Of a DNA stretch of 64,000 nucleotides, positions 32,058-41,675 are shown one piece after another (position 1 is the stretch's first letter; each line of letters begins with the position of its first letter). Source of the stretch: [Actinomadura] parvosata subsp. kistnae (GTDB taxonomy: Bacteria; Actinomycetota; Actinomycetes; Streptosporangiales; Streptosporangiaceae); the NCBI RefSeq assembly GCF_900323885.1, contig NZ_OOHJ01000012.1, positions 20,071-84,070 of the forward strand. Direction: 5' to 3'. Under the pieces are notes generated by a model that saw only the letters and a program-made list of their open reading frames with translations, had not been told where the DNA came from and did no database searches. The translations under genes and the position numbers were made by a program.

Positions 32058-34667
32058 TCACGCCACCCGGCGCGCCGGCTTCGCCCTCGTCCGGGTGAAC
32101 AGGCCCGCGAGCAGGGCCGCCAGCAGCGGCAGGCCGAGGACGAGCGCGGCCAGGAACGCCCACGGCACGACGACCGGGCCGTCATCCCACATCGACGCCA
32201 TGGACGCCGACAGCGAGCGGCCGGTGACCGCGCCCGCGACGAGCCCGATGAGCGCGCCCAGCTCCGCGATGTAGCCGGCCTGGGCCGCCGCCACGAGCCT
32301 GCGGGTCAGCGGCCGGCCGCCCACGGCGTGCAGGGTGTCGAGGTCGCGGCGCATGTCGGCCACGGCGAGCCCGGTCGCCGCGAACGTCCCGCCGAGCACG
32401 AGGACGACCGCCGCGGCCAGCGCCGCCGCCAGCAGGGTCGCGAGCTTCTGGGCGGCGTAGTCCTGGGCCAGCGTCGCGTACGCGTGAGTCGTCACCGACT
32501 GCAGGTGATCGCTGAAGCGCTGCAGGTCCCGCTGGTCGCGCACATGCCCGGCGGCCGGGACGTAGATCCGCCGCTCGGCCGTCCTGTAGCCGGCCGCCGT
32601 CACCACGGAGGCGGGCACCACGGCGCCGCCCTGCTCGGGCTGCGCCCCCTGCGCCACCACGGCCGGGGCCCGAATCGTCTTCCTGTCGATGCGGTCACCG
32701 GTTCTGGGCAGTATCGTCAGGCTGACGGTGCCGTCGCTGACCAGCCTGGGGTCGAAGACCACGACCTTGCCGGCCGCGAGCGCCGCCGCGGCCTGCGGGT
32801 CCCTGCGGCCCTGGAGCAGGGCGAGCACCTGGGCGTCCCCGATCGGCACGTCGAAGGAGCTCAGTCCGTGATGCCGGCAGGCGTCACTGGCGCATTCCCG
32901 CGATTCCGGCTGGATCAGCGTCGGCATGCTGTGCCCGGTGCCGTCCTGGGCCTCCAGTGCCGGCACGAGACTCGCCCCGGGCAGCCTCTCCTGGACGGCG
33001 GCGCGGACCCGGGCCCAGGTGGCCGCGTCCACGTCGCCGGCGTACACGGTCAGGGTGCCCTCGGGCGCGTCGATCCGGTTCATCCGCCGCTCGGCGGTGT
33101 AGGTGCTGGTGTAGGCCAGGCCGACGGTGACCGCGCCCATGGTGGCGGCCATGACGGCGGCCACCGCCGAGACGGTGCGGGTTCGGTGGCGGGTGGCGTC
33201 CCTGACCGACAGGCGCGCCGGCAGCGGCAGCCGCGCGGCCAGCGGCGCGGTGCGCCGCACCAGCCAGGGCATCAGCAGGATCAGCCCGAACAGGACCACG
33301 GTGGACGCCGCCACCACGACCAGCTCCTGCCGGGACCCGGACAGGATCCTCGCGACCGGCCCGGCCACGAGCCAACGCGGCTGGGACGCGAACAGGACCG
33401 TCGCTCCTAACCCGAGGGCGAGCAGCACGAGGCCGGCCAGCGGGCGGGCCGGGCGGTCGCGCACCTCGTCCGGGCGGCCGGCCAGCACCCGCGCCGGGCT
33501 CTGCCGCGCGGCCCGCACCGCCGGTGCCACCGCCGCGACCAGCGCGCTGAGCAGGCCGAGCGCGGCGACGCCGAGCACTTCGGCCCACGGCACGTCGACC
33601 GGGCCGCTGCGCCAGTCCAGCAGGCGCGCCGCGATCGACTCCGCCACCGCGCCGGTGCCGATGCCCAGCGCGACGCCGATCAGGGCCGCTGCGCCACCCA
33701 GCACGAGGCCGTCGGCCAGCACGATCATCCGCAGGTGCCCGGGAGAGCCGCCCTGCGCGGCGATGGTGGCCAGCTCCCTCCTGCGCCGCCGCAGCCCGAC
33801 GGCGAACGCGGGGCCCGCCAGCAGGACCGTCTCGGTGACGACGAGCAGCACGGCGATGGCCAGCCACAGCAGCTCGTCACCCGATCTGACCAGGTACTCG
33901 TACTCCTGCGCGCGCGGGCTCTCGATCACCGCGCGGGAGGCCACGCGGAGCCCGGCCTGGTTCAGCTCGCGCACCTTCTTCCAGGTGACCGGGCCCTGGG
34001 TGTCGATCAGCCAGCCATTGCCCTGCGGCTCGGTCTTGTTCGCCAGCACCGACCCGTACAGGCCGACGACCTCCATGACGCCGGGCCTGGTCGGGTCCTC
34101 GACGACGCCGACCACGCGCTTCGGCGCGCCGCTCCTGGTCAGCTGCAGGGTGCCGCCGACGCGCACGCCGCGGTCGAGCAGCGCGGGCGTCACCGCGATC
34201 TCCTGCGGCGTGGCCGGGAGCCTGCCCTCGGCCGGCGTCCGCAGGCCGGCGGTGAGCGGGTCGCGCAGGTCGATCTCCAGCAGGTCCACCCGCTCGAAGC
34301 CGTCCTGGATCCGGGCGTCGGTGGAGTAGTCGTAGAACGGAATCATCCGGCCACGGATCAGCCTTGCGACCTCTGTCGACTGGGGTGGCGGTTTCGCCCC
34401 GTCGGTGGCCTGCCGGGCGGATCGGCCGGCCGGGTCCTGGTCGATGGGTTCTCCGTTCACCTGGGAGTAGACGGCTGCGTCGGCGACCGAGCCCAGCCGG
34501 GACGGCAGCTCCTCCTGCGGTGTCAGGTCCGTGGTCCTCGACAGTGTCAGTAACGCCGTGATGGCCAGGACGGGCAGGCCGATCATGACCATGATCAGGG
34601 CGGTGCGGCCCTTGGCGCGCAGGGCGTCGCGGCGGGAGATGCGCAGCGCGGCGCGGAAGGCGCTCAT
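32058..34667 (-). CDS. ABC transporter permease, FtsX-like (MacB/LolE-type), two-repeat
   Basis: An 869-residue permease with the full FtsX duplication. A first helix near residues 20-42 (TALIMVMIGLPVLAITALL) is followed by an extracytoplasmic domain to about 255. Three helices follow (ELLWLAIAVLLVVTETVLLA; GLVLGGAAALIGVALGIGTG; VLGVAALGLLSALVAAVAPA). A second large external domain spans about 510-720, and the final three helices include AALAAAVVLVLGGTFAATGL. MacB-type members use ATP hydrolysis to move lipids, peptides or antibiotics. Its start overlaps the ATPase stop by four bases. It is the last gene of a PadR-ATPase-permease operon. Confidence 0.92.
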   Translation of the reverse strand: MSAFRAALRISRRDALRAKGRTALIMVMIGLPVLAITALLTLSRTTDLTPQEELPSRLGSVADAAVYSQVNGEPIDQDPAGRSARQATDGAKPPPQSTEVARLIRGRMIPFYDYSTDARIQDGFERVDLLEIDLRDPLTAGLRTPAEGRLPATPQEIAVTPALLDRGVRVGGTLQLTRSGAPKRVVGVVEDPTRPGVMEVVGLYGSVLANKTEPQGNGWLIDTQGPVTWKKVRELNQAGLRVASRAVIESPRAQEYEYLVRSGDELLWLAIAVLLVVTETVLLAGPAFAVGLRRRRRELATIAAQGGSPGHLRMIVLADGLVLGGAAALIGVALGIGTGAVAESIAARLLDWRSGPVDVPWAEVLGVAALGLLSALVAAVAPAVRAARQSPARVLAGRPDEVRDRPARPLAGLVLLALGLGATVLFASQPRWLVAGPVARILSGSRQELVVVAASTVVLFGLILLMPWLVRRTAPLAARLPLPARLSVRDATRHRTRTVSAVAAVMAATMGAVTVGLAYTSTYTAERRMNRIDAPEGTLTVYAGDVDAATWARVRAAVQERLPGASLVPALEAQDGTGHSMPTLIQPESRECASDACRHHGLSSFDVPIGDAQVLALLQGRRDPQAAAALAAGKVVVFDPRLVSDGTVSLTILPRTGDRIDRKTIRAPAVVAQGAQPEQGGAVVPASVVTAAGYRTAERRIYVPAAGHVRDQRDLQRFSDHLQSVTTHAYATLAQDYAAQKLATLLAAALAAAVVLVLGGTFAATGLAVADMRRDLDTLHAVGGRPLTRRLVAAAQAGYIAELGALIGLVAGAVTGRSLSASMASMWDDGPVVVPWAFLAALVLGLPLLAALLAGLFTRTRAKPARRVA

Positions 34668-35344
34668 CTGGCGCTCTCCAGCCGCACGGCGCCCGTCTCG
34701 GCGATCAGCCCGTCACGCAGGTAGATCACCCGGTCGGCCCAGGCGGCGTAGCGGGGCTCGTGGGTGACGAGCAGCACGGCCGCGCCGGCGTCGCAGCGGG
34801 CCCGCAGCAGCTCCAGGATCTCGTCGCCGGTGGCCGTGTCGAGCGCGCCGGTCGGCTCGTCGGCCAGCAGCAGCCGCCGCTCGCCCACCAGCGCCCTGGC
34901 GATGGCCACCCGCTGGCGCTGCCCGCCGGACAGCTCCTCGGGGAAACGGTCGGCGATCTCCTCGACCCCCACCTCGGCCAGCACGGCCAGCGCCTCGGGC
35001 CGGGCCCGCCCGGCGCGCACGCCGTCGAGCTCCCTCGGCAGCATCACGTTCTCGGCGGCGGTCAGCGACGGGATCAGGTTGAGGTCCTGGAAGACGTAGC
35101 CGACGCGGTTGCGCCTGATCGCGGCCACGTCCTTGACCCGGGACAGGTCCTCGCCCTCGATCGTCACCACCCCCGAGGTGGGCCGGTCGAGGCCGCCCGC
35201 CAGGTTGAGCAGCGTGGACTTGCCCGAGCCGGACGGCCCCATGACCGCGACCAGCTCCCCCGCCGAGACCTCCAGGCTCACCCCCCTCAGCGCGTGCACC
35301 TGCCCGTGCTCGCGGGTGACGTCCCGCAGCTCCACCACACTCAT
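34664..35344 (-). CDS. ABC transporter ATP-binding protein (LolD/MacB-type)
   Basis: A 226-residue ATPase. Walker A is MGPSGSGKSTLLN near 35-47, the Q-loop is in VGYVFQDLNLIPSLTAAEN, the signature is LSGGQRQRVAIARAL and Walker B is RLLLADEPTGALD, followed by the H-loop in LLVTHEPRYAAWAD. This is the LolD-like subclass that pairs with FtsX permeases, here the adjoining 869-residue gene. It overlaps both neighbours by four bases, giving strict translational coupling. The PadR gene upstream is probably its own repressor, as in BceAB/MacB-like antibiotic-response operons. Confidence 0.94.
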   Translation of the reverse strand: MSVVELRDVTREHGQVHALRGVSLEVSAGELVAVMGPSGSGKSTLLNLAGGLDRPTSGVVTIEGEDLSRVKDVAAIRRNRVGYVFQDLNLIPSLTAAENVMLPRELDGVRAGRARPEALAVLAEVGVEEIADRFPEELSGGQRQRVAIARALVGERRLLLADEPTGALDTATGDEILELLRARCDAGAAVLLVTHEPRYAAWADRVIYLRDGLIAETGAVRLESAR

Positions 35345-35850
35345 CGGTTCTTCTCCTTGGAAACGGCCTCGCAGTGGTCCAGCCAGCGCTGCTCCGCCTC
35401 GGCCTTGAAGATCAACGAATCCAGCACCAGGCGCTGCGCGAGCCCGCCGGCGGCGGACCGCTTGGCCCTCGTGAGCTCCTGCAGCGCGCGCATCGTGGCC
35501 ATGCGCTGCGTGTGGATGACCTCGGCGACGTCCACGCCGCCCGCCACGGCCATCGCGACCTTGATCGCCAGCTCGTCCCGAGGCCGGTCGGTCTGCGCGA
35601 CGGGGGTGCTGAACCAGCGCGCCAGCTCCTCCCGACCGGCCTCGGTGATCGTGTGGACCACGCGGCCCTGCTCGTCGGCGCCGACGGGCTCGACGAGCCC
35701 GTCACGCTCCAGGCGGGAGAGCGTCGTGTAGACCTGGCCGATGTTCAACGGCCAGGTCGCCCCCGTGGACGCCTCGAACTCCACCCGCAGCTGATAGCCG
35801 TACCGCGGTCCGCTGCTCAGCAACGCCAGCAGGCTGAGCCTGATCGACAT
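35341..35850 (-). CDS. PadR-family transcriptional regulator
   Basis: A 169-residue repressor. The PadR winged helix spans residues 1-85: IRLSLLALLSSGPRYGYQLR, PLNIGQVYTTLSRLERDGLV and EQGRVVHTITEAGREELARW. A C-terminal dimerisation helix pair follows (MATMRALQELTRAKRSA; FKAEAEQRWLDHCEAVSKEK). It is the first gene of the operon with the ABC ATPase and FtsX permease. A 28-bp perfect palindrome abuts the start codon, so autorepression of the whole operon is very likely. No Shine-Dalgarno sequence fits between palindrome and ATG, so the transcript may be leaderless. Confidence 0.93.
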   Translation of the reverse strand: MSIRLSLLALLSSGPRYGYQLRVEFEASTGATWPLNIGQVYTTLSRLERDGLVEPVGADEQGRVVHTITEAGREELARWFSTPVAQTDRPRDELAIKVAMAVAGGVDVAEVIHTQRMATMRALQELTRAKRSAAGGLAQRLVLDSLIFKAEAEQRWLDHCEAVSKEKNR

Positions 35851-35878
35851 GGATACCGAGTATGCATACTCGGTATCC
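35851..35878. promoter_or_regulatory. 28-bp perfect palindrome, PadR operator
   Basis: Arms GGATACCGAGTATG and CATACTCGGTATCC meet without a spacer. The palindrome begins at the base next to the PadR start codon, and its core (ATAC...GTAT) is AT-rich against a GC-rich background. On the minus strand TACTCG occupies -12 to -7 relative to the ATG, so the operator would cover the -10 region of a leaderless promoter. Confidence 0.88.
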
Positions 35879-36306
35879 CTATGGCAACCTGATTCACTCA
35901 CCGGCCGCGATGCGTTCGCCCATTCGAGCATGACCATCTTCCGAAGGGTGAATGCGGGCTCGGGGCGAGTACCGTTCGCATACGGCTCGAACCTGCTCTT
36001 GGCAGACATCTGCGAGCACGCGGCGCCCAAATCCACAGCAACCTGTCCCACCGCCCGCTGGGGAGCCGGCTGACACTTCGCCGCGGCTGACCGGGAAAGG
36101 CTCACAGTCATGGACGCGATGAGAGCACCGGTGCAGCACACGGCACGGCCGGACCTTTGGCGACCCGATCAGCACCTGCGACGAGCCTCCCAGAGCGCGG
36201 GAGCTCGACGTGATCGTCAACGGTAGGGTGGCCGCGACCGCCCCGTTCACGCTGACCGAGGCTCCGCTGACCTCGGCCTCGTGACGTACCGGCAGGAAGG
36301 GCTTCC
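35879..36306. other. Region between divergent genes, no gene supported
   Basis: About 430 bases between the PadR promoter and the GNAT gene. Short frames such as VNGRVAATAPFTLTEAPLTS near 36210-36285 look weakly coding but have no start. Nothing else is seen. Confidence 0.35.
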
Positions 36307-37014
36307 ATGAAGGACGAGGCACGCGACGTGGACCTGCTCCGGATCGAGCTGGGCGTCATCTGGCGCCTGGACGAACGCGGCCGCCTGCCCGGCCCGGAGA
36401 CCATGGTGATCGGCGCGGCCTCCGACGGCCTGACCGCCGCCGTCGCCGGCCACGTCCCCGACGACCTGGCCACCCACCTGCTCTCCCTCATCACCGGAGC
36501 CGCCCTCCCGCCCCCTGGTGTGCCTCCGGGGGTCCTGGCCGACTGCCGGGAGCTGCTGGGCGGCGAGCGGGTGACGGTGACCGGCGGCCCGAGCTACCTG
36601 GTGGTCCCGCCGGTCCGGGCCGACGTCACGGTCGAGGTGCTGCGATCCGACTCGGCCGAGCACGTCCGGCTCGTCCGCTCCTTACCGCGCCCCGCCTCCT
36701 GGGAGGAGGACGAATGGGGCAGGCTCACGAGCCTCAGCGCGGGCACGCCCTGGGCGATGGTCGCGGAGGACGGCCAGGTGGTCTCGATCTGCCACAGCGC
36801 CCGCCTCACCCCGGCGGGCGCCGAGGCCGGCACCTGGACCTCACCGGCCTACCGCGGCCGAGGCTACGCCGCCGCCACCACCTCCGCCTGGGCCGCCCAG
36901 TTCTCGGAGATCCCCCTGTTCTCCAGCACGAACGCGGACAACCACTCCTCACAACGGGTGGCCCACCGCCTGGGCCTGCGCCCGCTCGGCTGGATCTGGC
37001 ACCTCACCACCTGA
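36307..37014 (+). CDS. GNAT-family N-acetyltransferase
   Basis: A 235-residue protein whose last 120 residues form the acetyl-CoA-binding GNAT fold: LTSLSAGTPWAMVAEDGQVV, then the beta-bulge and pyrophosphate loop TWTSPAYRGRGYAAATTSAW, with R-G-R-G-Y-A as the motif A signature. The closing DNHSSQRVAHRLGLRPLGW is typical. The N-terminal 100 residues (LLRIELGVIWRLDERGRLPG) probably form a substrate-specific domain. The acceptor is unknown. GGAAGG stands seven bases before the ATG. It is monocistronic. Confidence 0.88.
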   Translation: MKDEARDVDLLRIELGVIWRLDERGRLPGPETMVIGAASDGLTAAVAGHVPDDLATHLLSLITGAALPPPGVPPGVLADCRELLGGERVTVTGGPSYLVVPPVRADVTVEVLRSDSAEHVRLVRSLPRPASWEEDEWGRLTSLSAGTPWAMVAEDGQVVSICHSARLTPAGAEAGTWTSPAYRGRGYAAATTSAWAAQFSEIPLFSSTNADNHSSQRVAHRLGLRPLGWIWHLTT

Positions 37015-37348
37015 CCCCGCACCGCACCGCCTCATGGCAGCTTGCCGACCGCGGCCCCCGAGCAGCCGCCGACCGTACCGAGGACGGTAACCAGACCAGG
37101 CGACGTCGCATCATTGGCCACGGTAAGACCTTTAGGCGGCATCAACGCGATCGATGCCGCCCGGATTTGCTCCCCCGCCGGAAGTGATCTTCTTGGTCAC
37201 GCCGACGGTGGCGTGGGGGCCGGCCAGGTCCGCGCGCCGATCGTCCCGAGCTGAACGATTTCGGACCCACCAAAAACAGGAGCACAGGGCTTCCACAGTG
37301 CCGCCCACCAGGCTGCGGTTAGCAACCCATTCCTGTGGAGGACGAGCC

Positions 37349-37620
37349 ATGAGCATCAACCGTGAGATCCGGGCTGCGATGCCCGGAGACGACCAGATCA
37401 TGGGGCGTTCCGGCTCTACGCCGACCGACAGGTGCGTAGGACTGGACGTGACCTCGCCTGGCTCATCCGGACGGGCAGAGAGGCTCGTGCCACATGACAG
37501 CCTCGGGACACGGCCCGTGGATGCCGGGCTTCGAAACTGGCTCGGTCTTCTGGTGCTGCTGTTGCCGGTCACGCTGATGACCGTGGACCTGGGGGTGCTC
37601 TGGCTGGCGACCGGCTGTCG
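37349..37620 (+). pseudogene. N-terminal remnant of a QacA/SmvA-type MFS transporter
   Basis: After a degenerate start the frame reads VDAGLRNWLGLLVLLLPVTL MTVDLGVLWLAT, the first transmembrane helix of 14-helix drug-efflux MFS proteins, where the D in this helix is conserved. Immediately afterwards (from about 37620) the sequence is Tn3-family transposase. The transporter gene was therefore cut by the transposon or by a later deletion, and the rest of it is absent from this window. Confidence 0.55.
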
Positions 37621-39107
37621 ATGCTTCCGAAGCTGGAGAAGGGATCCCGGCTCCTGTCTCGAGCGGGCCGGGCGTTGGTAGAGCAGCTCGACCTGGTCGC
37701 CGAGATGGGCGCGGACCTGGACCCTGGGGCGCTGCGGACGGCCGTCACCGCAGAAGTTGGGGCGAGCAAGGAGCAGGTCCTGGCCGGCCGTCTCGAGGAA
37801 GCCGGCGACGACGTCCTGGTCCGGGTGGTCACGCCAGCCGATGGGCATGCCCGATTGTCGATGGAGAAGCTCGGTGCGCTGGGTGAGAGCCCGTCGCTGA
37901 AATGGCTGCGCGCGGCCTGTCAGGCGATGCTGCCGCGCATCGATCTGCCCGAACTGCTGCTGGAGATGCACTCCTGGACCTCCTTCCTGGATGCCTACGT
38001 GCACCTGGCCGACATCTCCACCCGCACGCCCCGGCCCCTGGTCGCGCTGCTGATCAGCGAAGCTTGCAATGTTGGCCTCACCTCGGATCAAGGACGGGGA
38101 CGAGGCGCTGACCCGTGGCCGCCTGTCCCACGTCGACCAGAACTACGTGCGTGCCGAGACGCACGCCGCGGCAAACCCGATCCTGATCGAGCCCAGCGCG
38201 GCGTGCCGATCGTGGCGCTGTGGGGTGGCGGGCTGCTGGCCTCGGTCGACGGGCTGCGGTTCGTCGTCCCGGTCCAGAGGATCAACGTCGCCCCCTCGCC
38301 GAAGTACTTCGGCCACAACCGCGGCCTGACGCTCTTGAACGCAGTCAATGATCAAGTGATGAGGATCGGGCAGATGGTCGTGCCCGACACACCGCGCGAC
38401 TCGCTGTACATCCTCGACACCCTGATCAACATCGAGGCCGGGCCGCAGCACGAGGTCGTCACGACCGACCAGGCGTCCGATTTGGACACGGTATTCGGGA
38501 TCTTCTCCATGCTGGGCTACCGGTTCGCGCCCCGCTTCGCCGGCCTGGGCGGGGCGACAGCGGTTCTGGCGCTCGGAGGTGCCCGGCAGCAACACCCCGG
38601 GCGACTATGGGCTGTGCATGTTCGCCCAGGGTGGGCGGCCCACCGCTCGGGCAGGCGTTCGCCGAGTACGGCCGGATCGACAAGACCCTCCCCCTGCTGT
38701 CCATCCTGGACCCGATCGACGACACCTACCGCCGCAAGCTGAACAAGCAGTTGACCGTCCAGGAGTCCCGGCACCGGCTCGCCTGCAAGATCTGCCACGG
38801 CTCAGGCGGGCAGATCCGCAAGGCCTACCGCGAAGGACAAGAAGATCAACTAGCGGCTCTGGGTTTGGTCGTCAACGCGGTCGCGCTGTGGAGCTCCAAG
38901 TACCTGTCGGCCGCGGTCGAACAGCTGCGAGTCCAAGGCATTCCGGTGGAGGACGAGGACGCCGCCCGGCCCAGCCCGCTCGGCCACGCCCACCTCAACG
39001 TGCAGGGTCGCTACTCCATCTCCTCCTCCACCCCGGCCCAAGGCCTGCGGCAGCTCGGCGAGATGCCCGACCTTCCTGATGGCGGCGTGGATGAGGAGGG
39101 CGTGTAG
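37621..39107 (+). pseudogene. Tn3-family transposase, deleted and frameshifted
   Basis: Successive frames give LDLVAEMGADLDPGALRTAV, SLKWLRAACQAMLPRIDLPE and LLEMHSWTSFLDAYVHL, then (second frame) RGRLSHVDQNYVRAETHAAA. Back in the first frame come VPIVALWGGGLLASVDGLRF, SPKYFGHNRGLTLLNAVNDQ and HEVVTTDQASDLDTVFGIF. The C-terminal end follows: LNKQLTVQESRHRLACKICH, GQIRKAYREGQEDQLAALGL and PLGHAHLNVQGRYSISSSTP. About 480 of some 1000 residues survive with at least three frame changes and an internal deletion near 38560. No resolvase or terminal repeat was recognised. Confidence 0.85.
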
Positions 39108-39400
39108 ACCGCTGGCGAGGCTCTGAAGAGAGGTGGGCGAGAACGCCGGCGGGTGTTGACGACTAAGCCGCGCGGATGCGGCCTTTGAGAAGGCAAGGGA
39201 GCAACCGGGCGGCGCCGGCATCCCGGTAGACGGTCTCCAGCACGAAGTCCTCCCCGCGCCTGGCCATGGTGGCGGGTCTTGGCGTGGGCGCCCTTGGTCT
39301 TGTACCCGAGCCTTCCGGGCGGTCGGCAGCGTCCCGTGAACCCAATTCCTGACTCGTGTGAAAGACAGGCGACACTCCTTCCGCGAAAAGGCCCACCCAC

Positions 39401-39979
39401 ATGCCGTTCAGTACGACCCTGTCTGACGCCGACCTGATCGAACGGTCGTGGCGAGATCCCGAGGATTTCGCCTTGCTGTTCGACAGGCACGCAGGACACA
39501 TCCACCGCTATGTGGCCCGCCGGCTCGGCGACGACACGGCCGACGACGTCGTCTCTGAGACGTTTCTCGCCGCGTTTAGGCAGCGCCGCGACTACGACAC
39601 CGCCCGTCCGAAGGCCCTGCCCTGGTTGTACGGCTTCGCGACCAACTTCATCCGCCGGCATCAGCGCGCTGAGATACACCGCTACAAGGCGTACTCGAAA
39701 GTGGGCGTGCTTCCCGAAGCCGACGACGCTGCGGAACAAGCTCTTGAGCGGGCGAGCGCGCATGCCGTACGCCGCCCTCTCGCTCAGGCGCTCGCTTCGC
39801 TGAAGGGCCGCGACCGTGACGTCTTGTTACTCGTGGCCTGGGCCGAGCTCACCTACGAGGAGGTCGCCAACGCCCTGTCCATCCCGATCGGAACAGTCCG
39901 TTCCCGCCTCAACCGTGCGCGGGCCATCGTCCGCAACGCTCTCGGTAGCACTGACCCCACGACGGAGCAGATCTCATGA
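39401..39979 (+). CDS. ECF-type sigma factor
   Basis: A 192-residue sigma factor. Region 2: DFALLFDRHAGHIHRYVARR, DTADDVVSETFLAAFRQRRD and LPWLYGFATNFIRRHQRAEI. Region 4: ASLKGRDRDVLLLVAWAELT, YEEVANALSIPIGTVRSRLN and RARAIVRNALG. It is close in pattern to the factor at 56563-57156 (same AETFLAAF and ALSIPIGTVRSR-type motifs) and shares its partner type. GAAAAGG precedes the ATG by about nine bases. The next gene starts inside its stop codon (ATGA), so the two are coupled. Confidence 0.93.
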   Translation: MPFSTTLSDADLIERSWRDPEDFALLFDRHAGHIHRYVARRLGDDTADDVVSETFLAAFRQRRDYDTARPKALPWLYGFATNFIRRHQRAEIHRYKAYSKVGVLPEADDAAEQALERASAHAVRRPLAQALASLKGRDRDVLLLVAWAELTYEEVANALSIPIGTVRSRLNRARAIVRNALGSTDPTTEQIS

Positions 39980-40938
39980 ACGAACGGACCGACCTGACCG
40001 ACCTGGGCAACCTGTTCGCCGACAAGCCGTACCCCACGGCGGACCGTCTCGCCCCCGCCCGTACCGCCCTCCTGGCCGAAGCCCGCACGAAGCGCCGGTC
40101 CCGGCCCCGGGCGATCGGCCTGCGGCGTGTGATGCTGGCGGGTGGCCTGGTCGCGGCGATGACCGCCGGAGTGATCGCCGTCCAGACGTTCAGCTCCTCT
40201 GCCCCCGCGAGCGCCGCCGAGGTCCTGAGGCTGGCGGCCGAGGCCGCGACCGCCACCCCGTGGCCGCAACCCCGCGACGACCAGTACCTTCACTACGAGC
40301 GGATCGCGGAGATGCGCACCGAGAACGGGGCTTCCAACGTCGGCGGTCCGCGCCACGTGACGGGCGAGGTCTGGGCGTCCGTCGACGGCTCCCGCCCAGA
40401 CCTGTGGTGGCACAAGCCGTCGAAATCCGACCCCCAGGGCCCGGAGTACAAGGAACTCCTGACCCGGTGCCCCGAACGTGGCGATAGGCGCCCCGCCTAC
40501 TCTGACCTCAGGGAGTGGCCGGCCGACGAGGACCAGCTCCGGCACAAGCTGGCCGAACGCGGTAACGAAATGGCCCCCAACAAGGACACAGCGACCCGGA
40601 TCTGGAACGGCGTCGTCAACGTACTCGGCAGCCCGGTCCCGCCCAAGCAGCAGGCAGCCATCTTCAAGATCGCCGCGGCTCTCCCGGGCATCGAGACGGA
40701 AGAGCTCAAAGACGCCACTGGCAAATCGGGCATCGCCGTGACTCGGGTGGACAACCGAGGCCGAGGGGGTGCCCTCTCCCGCGAATCCCTCATCTTCGAC
40801 AAGATCTCCTACGTCCTCCTGGGCGGCCAGGAACTCGTGCCGGGGCAAGGGCGTGAACTCTGGTCCATCACCCGTCCGCAAATCACCGACATACTCCCGG
40901 CCTGGTCCAAGTCCTTGAAGCGGAGAGATTGCCTCTGA
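39976..40938 (+). CDS. CU044_5270-family membrane protein coupled to the sigma factor
   Basis: A 320-residue protein: a cytosolic opening (NERTDLTDLGNLFADKPYPT, then ARTALLAEARTKRRS), one transmembrane helix at about 50-70 (VMLAGGLVAAMTAGVIAVQT), and an external domain. The domain has EVLRLAAEAATATPWPQPRD, DQYLHYERIAEMRTENG, DLREWPADEDQLRHKLAERG and PPKQQAAIFKIAAALPGIET, the canonical CU044_5270 order. The family is found behind ECF sigma factors in Streptosporangiaceae; an anti-sigma or sensor role is inferred from coupling and topology. It ends with a basic, cysteine-containing tail. Confidence 0.88.
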   Translation: MNERTDLTDLGNLFADKPYPTADRLAPARTALLAEARTKRRSRPRAIGLRRVMLAGGLVAAMTAGVIAVQTFSSSAPASAAEVLRLAAEAATATPWPQPRDDQYLHYERIAEMRTENGASNVGGPRHVTGEVWASVDGSRPDLWWHKPSKSDPQGPEYKELLTRCPERGDRRPAYSDLREWPADEDQLRHKLAERGNEMAPNKDTATRIWNGVVNVLGSPVPPKQQAAIFKIAAALPGIETEELKDATGKSGIAVTRVDNRGRGGALSRESLIFDKISYVLLGGQELVPGQGRELWSITRPQITDILPAWSKSLKRRDCL

Positions 40939-41396
40939 GTCTGCGGCCGCTGGACGACAAGCGGGCCGCAGGGCGCATTCTTCTGAAAGCCCGCGAATCA
41001 TCGAACCAGCGGTACCAGTCACATGACAGATTCGCGGTCGGGCCGACGGAGTTACCGTTCTTCTTCATATGACGCCTTCAATCCTGTCATTCCGGGACAT
41101 TCGCTATTCCGCGCCGCAGGACGGAATAGTGACGTAGAACATCAACCAGCAGTGCAATGGTGGTCGGCGTGGACAGAGTATCTCGGCATCAAGTGCGGAC
41201 GAGGAGGTTCGAATTCGCGGACGGTGACCGTGTGCCGCAGAGGCGAGGCCGAGCTGCACCTCGTTGGCTTCATTTGGACGGAGAAGTCATGTCGCAATCG
41301 CTGTATCCGAAGGACTGGAAAGGGATGAATCGCGCGGGTAACGGCTGGTCCTCCGGCGTGTCGGCGCGACATCTTCGTCCGCACGACTGAGGTGCT
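40939..41396. other. Region without an intact gene
   Basis: About 460 bases following the anti-sigma candidate. Near 41290-41390 a frame reads SLYPKDWKGMNRAGNGWSSG and the next frame RRDIFVRTTEV, which would join to the fragment at 41397, suggesting one gene broken by frameshifts. No motif identifies it. Confidence 0.35.
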
Positions 41397-41672
41397 TTCG
41401 AGCACAACAACGAGTTCACCGAATGCCAGTGGACCACCTGCCGCGCCGAGCGGACCACCTACCCCCTTCATGACAGGCCCTTCAAGGGCTCGCCCGTCTC
41501 CCACATGGCAGCTGGGTCGCGGTTTCCCGTACCGCCGCCTACGGGTGGCACAGCCGTGGGCGGCATGGGTTCCCCGGCCCGTGCCGGACACGGCTCCATG
41601 CGCGCCTTCCCTCAGATGTGCGAGCACCTCGGCCTCACTCCAAGCCAGCCGAAAGACATCCCAGGAGCTTAG
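41397..41672 (+). pseudogene. C-terminal coding fragment, unknown function
   Basis: A 91-codon frame with coding character but no start: FEHNNEFTECQWTTCRAERT, YPLHDRPFKGSPVSHMAAG, then AFPQMCEHLGLTPSQPKDI and a TAG at 41670-41672. It ends four bases before the IS110 transposase stop on the other strand. A frameshift just upstream (RRDIFVRTTEV) probably connects it to earlier sequence. No family recognised. Confidence 0.35.
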
Positions 41673-41675
41673 ATG

